A stretch of 24,368 bases of DNA from an uncultured Clostridium sp. Its GTDB lineage: Bacteria; Bacillota; Clostridia; Lachnospirales; Lachnospiraceae. Both the position numbers and the translations under genes were made by a program. Positions 1 through 5,519 of this stretch are shown one piece after another. The stretch spans positions 1 to 24,368 of the forward strand of contig UPYT01000030.1 in assembly GCA_900538475.1 (NCBI GenBank). Direction: 5' to 3'. Every line of letters begins with the position of its first letter. Within the stretch, counting starts at the first letter, position 1. The notes below the pieces were generated by a model. It made no database searches and was not told where the DNA came from. It saw only the letters and a list, made by a program, of their open reading frames with translations.

Positions 1-2
1 TG

Positions 3-125
3 GACCGCAGGTTGGGAAAGCGCCGCCTGCTGGCTTTGGAGGAATCCATGGAGCAGGAGCTGGACTGGGTGCGGGCCTTCTATGTGATCCGGATGCAGGC
101 AGAAGGGCTAATGGAAAAAGAATAA
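3..125 (+). CDS. 3' end of an unidentified protein (partial)
   Basis: An open frame enters from the left edge and ends at TAA 123-125. The 40 visible residues are charged and probably helical: they begin DRRLGKRRLL, contain ELDWVRAFYVIRMQ and end GLMEKE. The stop lies 18 bp before the next start, and that gene's AGGAGG follows the stop directly, so the two are probably co-transcribed. Too little is present to assign a family. From the context I infer another member of the immunity-type gene run. Confidence 0.5.
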   Translation, partial: DRRLGKRRLLALEESMEQELDWVRAFYVIRMQAEGLMEKE

Positions 126-143
126 CATTTAGGAGGAATTGCC

Positions 144-503
144 ATGTCACAGATTGCATCCTTTTATCTGATAAAAAATAACCAGCGGCAGGAGTTGTCC
201 GATGGCAACTGCTCTGGCGCGGTCTATATGGCTATCTGGGACTGGTGCGAGTGCGAGCTGGATCTAGATGTCCGTTTTCCTGCTCCCCAGACGGAGGATA
301 CCCTGGACTGCGCTCTGCTGGAGGGAGAACTGGCGTCTAAAGTGCTGGCAGCTCTGCGGGAACATAATCTCCCGCAACTGGCCGCCAAAATTGCCCCAGA
401 CTGGGATCTGCCCACCGAGGCGGTACAAGGCGGGCTGGAAACGCTGCGCTCCCATCTGGAACTGGTGCAGGACGAAGCTGCCCTGCTGTATGAGATGATT
501 TGA
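144..503 (+). CDS. Hypothetical 119-residue acidic protein in immunity-type gene cluster
   Basis: ATG 144 is preceded by a consensus AGGAGG at 131-136, seven bases upstream. The protein is small, acidic and soluble, with no signal peptide or membrane segment. The N-terminal half looks beta-rich (SFYLIKNNQRQEL, then AVYMAIWDWCECELDLDV) and the C-terminal half helical (LRSHLELVQDEAALLYEM). I do not recognise the family. Its size, acidity and place among immunity-like genes fit a toxin-neutralising protein, but that is context only. The next gene starts 51 bp downstream with no terminator between. Confidence 0.7.
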   Translation: MSQIASFYLIKNNQRQELSDGNCSGAVYMAIWDWCECELDLDVRFPAPQTEDTLDCALLEGELASKVLAALREHNLPQLAAKIAPDWDLPTEAVQGGLETLRSHLELVQDEAALLYEMI

Positions 504-554
504 CGGGACTATGCCCATGCCAAAGATGAAGGTTAAGAAACGGAAGGAAATACT

Positions 555-905
555 ATGGTGAGAGATGGAATCGTGCTCAAAGAAGAGGATGATCAGGTTA
601 TATTCAATCAGTATAGCTTCTGTGAACTGGTGAAACGCCTGCTGGTGGAACTGGTGGGGATCTCTTATGAGGAAGCCTCCCAGATAGTGGAACGCTCACC
701 GCTGGTAGAGCCAGTGACCGATACCATGGAAGTGGCGATATTCAGCCATGAGCTGCCCTATTACTGTGCCATGCTGCTCTACTATGGGAACGGTTATTGG
801 CAAAAGGGCATCCCAGCGCAGCCAGAGGATATGGATGCCCATGAAGCTTTGGAAAAGAAAATTATGGAGAAATACGACTTAAAGGAACCGTTTATATGGA
901 CATGA
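555..905 (+). CDS. Hypothetical 116-residue protein in immunity-type gene cluster
   Basis: ATG 555 follows GGAAGGAA at 542-549. The protein is acidic and mainly helical, with an aromatic stretch ELPYYCAMLLYYGNGYW near residues 72-88 and a charged C-terminal helix (HEALEKKIMEKYDL). No signal peptide or transmembrane segment is evident. Its last codons overlap the next start (ATG 896, stop TGA 903-905), which suggests translational coupling with the barstar-like frame. The family is not recognised; size and neighbours suggest an immunity protein (inference). Confidence 0.7.
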   Translation: MVRDGIVLKEEDDQVIFNQYSFCELVKRLLVELVGISYEEASQIVERSPLVEPVTDTMEVAIFSHELPYYCAMLLYYGNGYWQKGIPAQPEDMDAHEALEKKIMEKYDLKEPFIWT

Positions 906-1135
906 GAGAGACGTTCACCATTGACGGCAGTCACTTTTCCAACATGGCCGGTTTTTATGACGAGGTGGAGCGGGTGTTTACCTTTGGTTTGGACTTGATA
1001 TTTACGCAGGAACACTACTCCGGTACTATTCTCACAATTGAAAAACTATTGTTCAGCAGTGGCCGGAGGACAATGAGAAACCCTATTACACCGACAAGCC
1101 AGATTGGGATGCTTTCGGCGCTATGCTGCTGGTAA
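896..1135 (+). pseudogene. Barstar-like immunity protein, N-terminal fragment
   Basis: ATG 896 has AAGGAA at 882-887 and overlaps the previous stop. The first 33 residues (FTIDGSHFSNMAGFYDEVE, then RVFTFGLD) match the start of barstar-family ribonuclease inhibitors: a first beta strand, then a helix of the FYDEVERV type. Intact members continue with a Trp and a GRNLDAF-like motif that makes the inhibitory face. Here the frame instead runs into unrelated, basic, low-quality sequence (LLFSSGRRTMRNPITPTSQ) and stops at 1135. Barstar members are about 90-130 residues; only about a third is present. I read it as truncated by a deletion or recombination whose far side is the fragment at 1042-1236. 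Confidence 0.5.
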
Positions 1136-1236
1136 CCGCCTGCTATACATACAATGAGCCGGTGACACCTACTGTGGAGAAGGACTGGAACTTAGGGGAG
1201 CATCCGAAACGAATTGATAAGAGGAAAGTAGATTAG
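1042..1236 (+). pseudogene. C-terminal fragment of an unidentified immunity-type gene
   Basis: In the +1 frame relative to the window start, sequence between TGA 1039-1041 and TAG 1234-1236 is open and far more protein-like than the overlapping end of the barstar-like frame. It reads QWPEDNEKPYYTDKPDWDAF, then GAMLLVTACYTYNEP, and ends NLGEHPKRIDKRKVD. There is no start codon with a ribosome binding site, so it is probably the tail of a gene whose front was lost when it joined the barstar-like fragment. The family is not recognised; the WDAFGAMLL pattern resembles tails of small immunity proteins, but this is impressionistic. Confidence 0.4.
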
Positions 1237-1296
1237 CAAAATGGAAATAGCACTGTAAAGCTGCCACATTTTTTATTATATTGTAAGAAGAAATAA

Positions 1297-1325
1297 AAGT
1301 TTCAGGAAAATTCCTGTGATATAAT
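1297..1325 (+). promoter_or_regulatory. Probable extended -10 promoter of the lipoprotein gene
   Basis: TATAAT at 1320-1325 is a perfect -10 hexamer and is preceded by TG at 1317-1318 (TGATATAAT), an extended -10. The -35 position (about 1297-1302, AAAGTT) is poor, as often seen with extended -10 sites. It lies 58 bp before ATG 1384. Confidence 0.55.
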
Positions 1326-1383
1326 GCTAACATATAGAAAAATACAAATTCTAGTCTTGATGTAGATAGCGGAGGTGCTGCCT

Positions 1384-1893
1384 ATGATTAAAGCAAAAAT
1401 ATGGATTTTTATAGCTGTCTTTCTGATGATTTTAAGCGGCTGCGGGAAAGAGGAAGCTAAGCCGCTTAAAGTATATTCTTTCAGCGGAGAAAATGATCAG
1501 ATCGCAGTATCCAACGGAGTTATTATTTTAAGCGATACAGAAGAAACCTTCAGCGGCGGTCAGTTGAAGACAACAGGTGCGGAATTCATTGACATTACGT
1601 CCTATTTTACAAAATTTTATATTATTTCAGGAACAGAAAAAGAGACTATTCTTTCTTTTGGTTTGGAAGATCAGACCGGAAATGCGGTCCAGGTTTCCGG
1701 AGAACTGGGGAAAATATCGGGAGAAAGCACGCTCAGCAGGATCAAGCTGGACGATGCAGGCAACTGGAAAAATAATCTCTATTTTGAGCTGGTCACAAGA
1801 AATAAGGAGGGAAAAGAAAGGGTGTATCAGCTGCAGATGCATGTAAGCGAAGTGACGAAGGGAGCTTCTCCGGAAAACGGTTCTATCGATTAA
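1384..1893 (+). CDS. Hypothetical lipoprotein (169 aa)
   Basis: I chose ATG 1384 rather than GTG 1375 because the GTG lies inside the GGAGGTG ribosome binding site (1371-1377). The protein starts MIKAKIWIFIAVF and reaches the lipobox LSGC at residues 17-20, so signal peptidase II should cleave before Cys20 and leave a lipoprotein on the outer face of the membrane. The mature part, about 150 residues, looks like a single beta-rich domain (QIAVSNGVIILSDTEETF; ITSYFTKFYIISGTEKETI; LYFELVTRNKEGKERVYQL). No catalytic motif or family is recognised. It has its own promoter and lower GC than the genes from 2461 on, so it may be a separate unit inside the island. Confidence 0.8.
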   Translation: MIKAKIWIFIAVFLMILSGCGKEEAKPLKVYSFSGENDQIAVSNGVIILSDTEETFSGGQLKTTGAEFIDITSYFTKFYIISGTEKETILSFGLEDQTGNAVQVSGELGKISGESTLSRIKLDDAGNWKNNLYFELVTRNKEGKERVYQLQMHVSEVTKGASPENGSID

Positions 1894-2082
1894 GCGGAAA
1901 CCTTACAGTTTGCAGAAGTGGGAGCCAGACTTTAGTGGAAAACTGGTCATGAAAGAAACGACTATGACGGAACTGTTCTTATGAAAGGGCTGCAGGAATA
2001 TATGGGAGGTGATGCAAGAGAAGTATACGCAAAATGAATATTCATTTTTGTGAACATGAAATAACCTAGGGTAAGAAAAAGA

Positions 2083-2111
2083 TTCCCCAATAAAACAATA
2101 TATGGTACAAT
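2083..2111 (+). promoter_or_regulatory. Possible extended -10 promoter in intergenic region
   Basis: TACAAT at 2106-2111 is preceded by TG at 2103-2104, giving TGGTACAAT, an extended -10. The -35 position 17 bp upstream (2083-2088, TTCCCC) matches poorly. A transcript from here would end at the terminator at 2263-2310, giving an RNA of roughly 190 nt. Confidence 0.35.
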
Positions 2112-2262
2112 AAAAAACAATGTTATGTGAATAAAAAGGGTGCTGCGATGAATCAATATATTGGACAGCAATTTGCTGTTTTACGGTACGAAAAAAATAG
2201 TTTGATTGTTGAAGAGACTGCATCTGCTGCCAGATGCGGTTCCTTCAACGCGGCTTCTTTAT

Positions 2263-2310
2263 GCCCTGCGTCAGCCTGTCGTTATGACAGTGCGGCGTGG
2301 GGCTTTTTAT
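2263..2310 (+). terminator. Rho-independent terminator
   Basis: GCCCTGCGTC (2263-2272) pairs with GGCGTGGGGC (2294-2303), with some G-U pairs. A 3x3 internal loop follows, then CTGTC/GACAG around the loop GTTAT. TTTTTAT follows directly at 2304-2310. It ends any transcript from the 2106 promoter-like site and separates the lipoprotein region from the genes at 2461 onward. Confidence 0.75.
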
Positions 2311-2460
2311 ATTACTAGGAAAGAGCGTCCTATGATACAAAAACGCTCCGCGAGGATGTGCACTGTGTACCAGAGAAAATAGTTGCCGACACAGCCTCGC
2401 TCTGGTGCAGAAATGTGCCAAGTCACATTCATTTTCATTGTCTGAAAGGAGTTAATACAC

Positions 2461-3576
2461 ATGAGTTTGAAATATACTTGTCCCGGATGCGGGACTCCAT
2501 TGGGCTATGACGGTTTGTGCTGGAAATGCAAGTCTGAACAGGAGCGAAAGGCTGCGTTGACCTGGACGCCAGAACAAATCAAAGAAAAGCAGGCTGCTCT
2601 GATTCGAAACATTCAGCGTTTGGCTGATATGGAAGATCCAGAGTGTACTGATTTTTGGCAGCTGTTTGGCTACCGGGATGCTATCACTCCAAAGATCCAG
2701 AGAGCTGCACTGATGGAAAAAATATTTTACCCCAGCGAAATCTATTATCATGCTCCCAATGATGTTCGGGATGCCTTAATCTCTGCGCTTTTGTCAACGG
2801 AGGATTCTGGTGAGGCGTCCAATCTGATGTGCTGTCTTGCCATGCAGGGAGATGATCGGGTGCTGGAAACGATGTTGGAACTGGAGAGAAATCCACGCCC
2901 CTGGAGAAAGAACCTCTATGTAAACCCGTCCATTTACGCCCAGTGCGGCGGCTGGACCTTTGACAAAGAGGGACGTCGAATACAGCTTAACTTTGACACC
3001 TGTTATCCCATGGTCAAAGGCATGTCCGGCGAGTCCTCTCCTGTCCGTATCGGTCAGGTACGAGGGAATACCTGCCCTCACTGTGGCGGGCGGATGGTGA
3101 ATATGCTGGTGCTGGATGGCCGGGATGAGCGGCTGAAGTTCCTGGGAGTGGACGGCATTTTGACTGCTGTCTGCTGTCCAAACTGCGTGGGATTTTTGCA
3201 AGGCCCCGCCTTTAACCGCTTTACGCTGGATGGAGGCGCAGAGGTATTCCCTTCAGAACTTTTTGATGGGGCGGAGCAGATAAAATGCTATGTCCGGCCG
3301 GAGGAATATAAGGCTTTGACTGAAAATTCTTTTGTGCTGGGCAAAGCGCCTGTGCCCTTGTTCTATGGCGGTGCCTGCGACGATGTGAACACTATCGGCG
3401 GTTTTGCCAACTGGGTACAGGACTGGGAGTATACTGCCTGTCCTCACTGTGGGAAGCCTATGAAATATCTGGCCCAGATTCAGTGGGATACCTTGATGGA
3501 TGGTACGGAGGGAACACTCTATATCGAGTTCTGTCCAGACTGCCAGATCGTTTCTATGCAGCACCAGCAGACTTGA
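2461..3576 (+). CDS. Zinc-ribbon protein with DUF1963-like C-terminus, probable immunity protein (371 aa)
   Basis: ATG 2461 follows AGGAG at 2448-2452. Residues 7-23 are a zinc ribbon (CPGCGTPLGYDGLCWKC). Residues about 60-150 look helical and HEAT-like (DALISALLSTEDSGEAS; DDRVLETMLELERNP). A second Cys set follows (TCPHCGGRM near 205, CCPNC near 240). The C-terminus has GGFANWVQDWEYTACPHC, GKPMKYLAQIQWD and LYIEFCPDCQIVSM, which resembles DUF1963/YwqG-type immunity proteins, where a Gly-Trp-Gln segment is followed by a Cys pair and KFLAQI. That match is from memory of the family pattern. It is probably cytoplasmic and metal-binding. In this setting it most likely neutralises a toxin, but the partner is unknown. 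Confidence 0.7.
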   Translation: MSLKYTCPGCGTPLGYDGLCWKCKSEQERKAALTWTPEQIKEKQAALIRNIQRLADMEDPECTDFWQLFGYRDAITPKIQRAALMEKIFYPSEIYYHAPNDVRDALISALLSTEDSGEASNLMCCLAMQGDDRVLETMLELERNPRPWRKNLYVNPSIYAQCGGWTFDKEGRRIQLNFDTCYPMVKGMSGESSPVRIGQVRGNTCPHCGGRMVNMLVLDGRDERLKFLGVDGILTAVCCPNCVGFLQGPAFNRFTLDGGAEVFPSELFDGAEQIKCYVRPEEYKALTENSFVLGKAPVPLFYGGACDDVNTIGGFANWVQDWEYTACPHCGKPMKYLAQIQWDTLMDGTEGTLYIEFCPDCQIVSMQHQQT

Positions 3577-3765
3577 GCGAATCTCTGCTTTACATAAGAA
3601 GGAGCCTGTCATGTGTGAGTATTGCTGAGACATTTAAATAGTTAAATATGGAGAAAATTTGATGCTTCGGAGGATTATCAGGCTTGAAACGTATCTGGAG
3701 GAGGAAAAGCTCTGGAGAGAGCTTGGAGGGAGCAGGAGAAGCTTATGAACAAGGAGGAAACGACT
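3577..3765. other. Spacer with remnants of small reading frames
   Basis: The gap holds two very short translatable frames. AAGGAG near 3598 precedes ATG 3611, but only MCEYC is coded before TGA 3626-3628. A 28-codon frame (3662-3748) starts MLRRIIRLETYLEEEKLW and overlaps ATG 3745. Both look like leftovers of deleted genes. No terminator or clear promoter is visible, so read-through from the 2461 gene into the DUF4241 gene is likely. Confidence 0.35.
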
Positions 3766-4497
3766 ATGCCTGCAGCAGAATGGCTGAACAAATACGAATC
3801 AATGAAGGAGAAATTAGCCTGCAAAACGGATCTGGACGCGCATTTTACAGAAAAAGTAATTGGGAGTATGGCGGTGGATGTGCTGGACATCGGCTCTGTC
3901 CATTTCCCCACTGGGACAATCTTCGCCTGCGACCCGCTGGTGGAGCTGGAGGACACCTCGCCTTTCCTTCAGACAATCCCTGCCGGAACTTACCCAGTGA
4001 AGATTTGCGTGGTGCCCAGCGAGAAATACGGCGACCGCTACGCCTGCATCAAGGTGGTGGTCAGCCAGGAGAAGCCCGTTCGCTATGAGCTGGGGATGGT
4101 GGGCAACGAGAATTTGGACGAGGAAGTGGGCGAGGACGATTACTTTGGCTTTGGCGTAGATGCCGGGATGGGATGCATTGCAGACATCCAGACCCAGATG
4201 GCTTTCAAGGAGTACTGGGCCAGGCGGTTGGAGGAAGATCCGGATATTGACCCCTACAATGACCTGTTCTGCGACTTACTGGAGGAAAATGCCAAAGCCC
4301 ACCCCAAGTATCAGTTAAGCCACGGCGACTGGCTCAACTGGACGGTGCCGGGCACAGACTGCAGCCTGCCTATCTTTTCTTCTGGCTGGGGTGACGGGTA
4401 TTACCCCGTCTACTTTGGTTACAATGCCAAGGGTGAAGTCTGCGCTGTGTATGTGCGATTCATCGATATTGAAGCCAGCTATGGAGAGCAGGAGTAA
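3766..4497 (+). CDS. DUF4241 domain protein, probable immunity protein (243 aa)
   Basis: ATG 3766 is preceded by AAGGAGG at 3751-3757 at ideal spacing. An in-frame ATG at 3745 would add 7 residues overlapping this site and is less likely. The protein shows the DUF4241 pattern: FPTGTIFACDPLVELEDTSP, then FLQTIPAGTYPVKIC, a hydrophobic strand YACIKVVVS, VDAGMGCIADIQTQMAF, and a C-terminal GWGDGYYPVYFGYNAKGEVC strand pair. DUF4241 occurs in many bacteria, commonly in clusters of polymorphic-toxin immunity genes; its mechanism is not known to me. No signal peptide. The TAA (4495-4497) runs into the AAGGAGGAGG of the next gene, so the two are in one operon. Confidence 0.8.
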   Translation: MPAAEWLNKYESMKEKLACKTDLDAHFTEKVIGSMAVDVLDIGSVHFPTGTIFACDPLVELEDTSPFLQTIPAGTYPVKICVVPSEKYGDRYACIKVVVSQEKPVRYELGMVGNENLDEEVGEDDYFGFGVDAGMGCIADIQTQMAFKEYWARRLEEDPDIDPYNDLFCDLLEENAKAHPKYQLSHGDWLNWTVPGTDCSLPIFSSGWGDGYYPVYFGYNAKGEVCAVYVRFIDIEASYGEQE

Positions 4498-4510
4498 GGA
4501 GGAGGCAGCA

Positions 4511-5470
4511 ATGGATTGGCCGAAACGAGCGAGGACAGCAGCATGGGAAAGCGGTGTTCTGATCCTGAATGGGGAGAAAAAAATCGAAATCCCGAAGCTG
4601 ACCATGGATCTCATGGAGCAGCTGGCCGGATACACCCTGGTGGGGTTTTATGTGAAGGACTGCCCGGTATCGGATGAACTGCTTATCCCCTTTGCTGGGC
4701 ATAAAAGCATGGTCAATTTTGGTGTGGAGAAAGGAGCGCTCACGGACGCCTGTTTTCCCGTTTTTTCCGCCATGCCCAAGCTGCGCTATCTGCTGCTGGA
4801 CGGCAACGCCGGAATCAACGGAAGTGGTTTGTTCGCTCTCCAAAACTGCAGGCTGGACCTTCTGACCCTTAACCACACCGGACTGAACGATGCAGGTATT
4901 ATGGCGGCAGCTGCTATTCCAAAACTTTCCCACATCCAGATCGATCATACCGCCGTTACATATGAAGGACTACTGGCTATCGCTGGAAACAGCCGGATCG
5001 AGCCGGTGGCCCATGAGCAATTTACCAGGGAGCAGATGGAAGACTTTTTCAAGCTTCAGCGAGAAAAGGCGAAAAAGCTGATTGTATTTGATAAACAGGC
5101 AGTGGAGGAATGCCACAGAGTCTTGTCTGCCTTTTTTGAGGAAATGACAGTATGGGAACAGTATATGGAGCAGGCCGGGTTTGAGGACGCCCAGGCGACA
5201 CCTCGCCTGCTGGCGATCTGGGAGAAGTATGTGAGTGAAAAGCCCCGTGCGGGCTACCGGCCTTTAGGGCTCTCTTACAATTCTCCGGGCACCTACAAGA
5301 AAGAGAAGTTTCTTGATGCGGAGCAGATTACCCAGAACAAGCTTTACATCTACACCAGAGAGGAAAACACAGGCCTTGACCGCCGTTTTCTTATGAAGCG
5401 TGTGGGCGAAAGCTGGAAGATCGACGCAGTGCAGGAACGGCTGGATGGCTGGCAGCGAACAGGATTGTGA
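4511..5470 (+). CDS. Leucine-rich-repeat + NTF2-fold immunity protein (319 aa)
   Basis: I chose ATG 4511 because AAGGAGGAGG sits just upstream, overlapping the previous stop; the frame is open further 5' but only inside the DUF4241 gene. Residues about 85-160 contain three leucine-rich units (MPKLRYLLLDGNAGINGSGL; CRLDLLTLNHTGLNDAGI; IPKLSHIQIDHTAVTYEGL). Residues about 190-319 match the NTF2-fold immunity pattern: a helix with AFFEEMTVWEQYME, then a strand-rich tail RRFLMKRVGESWKIDAVQER ending DGWQRTGL. NTF2-fold immunity domains are known from polymorphic-toxin loci; the leucine-rich part could help bind a toxin (inference). It is soluble and has no signal peptide. The next start lies 49 bp downstream. 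Confidence 0.75.
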   Translation: MDWPKRARTAAWESGVLILNGEKKIEIPKLTMDLMEQLAGYTLVGFYVKDCPVSDELLIPFAGHKSMVNFGVEKGALTDACFPVFSAMPKLRYLLLDGNAGINGSGLFALQNCRLDLLTLNHTGLNDAGIMAAAAIPKLSHIQIDHTAVTYEGLLAIAGNSRIEPVAHEQFTREQMEDFFKLQREKAKKLIVFDKQAVEECHRVLSAFFEEMTVWEQYMEQAGFEDAQATPRLLAIWEKYVSEKPRAGYRPLGLSYNSPGTYKKEKFLDAEQITQNKLYIYTREENTGLDRRFLMKRVGESWKIDAVQERLDGWQRTGL

Positions 5471-5519
5471 GGCCTGTCAGGTCGAGAATTGGAAACCAGA
5501 GAATGAGGAGGAAACGGAT

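Larger units (their letters stand above)
1894..2460. other. 567-bp intergenic region with no convincing gene
   Basis: No convincing gene is present. The right half holds a promoter-like site (2083-2111), a 7-bp hairpin (2220-2237) and a strong terminator (2263-2310), described separately. An open frame with ATG 2148 starts MNQYIGQQFAVLRYEKN but runs straight through the terminator stem, so its C-terminal half is not credible as protein. GCGAGG (2350-2355) and CCTCGC (2395-2400) form a long-loop inverted repeat. AGGAG at 2448-2452 serves the next gene. Confidence 0.5.

Noticed and set aside
2350..2400. GCGAGG/CCTCGC inverted repeat with further GTG/CAC pairing
   Set aside because: Loop is long and the pairing short; it may be chance. 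Mentioned only within the intergenic entry.
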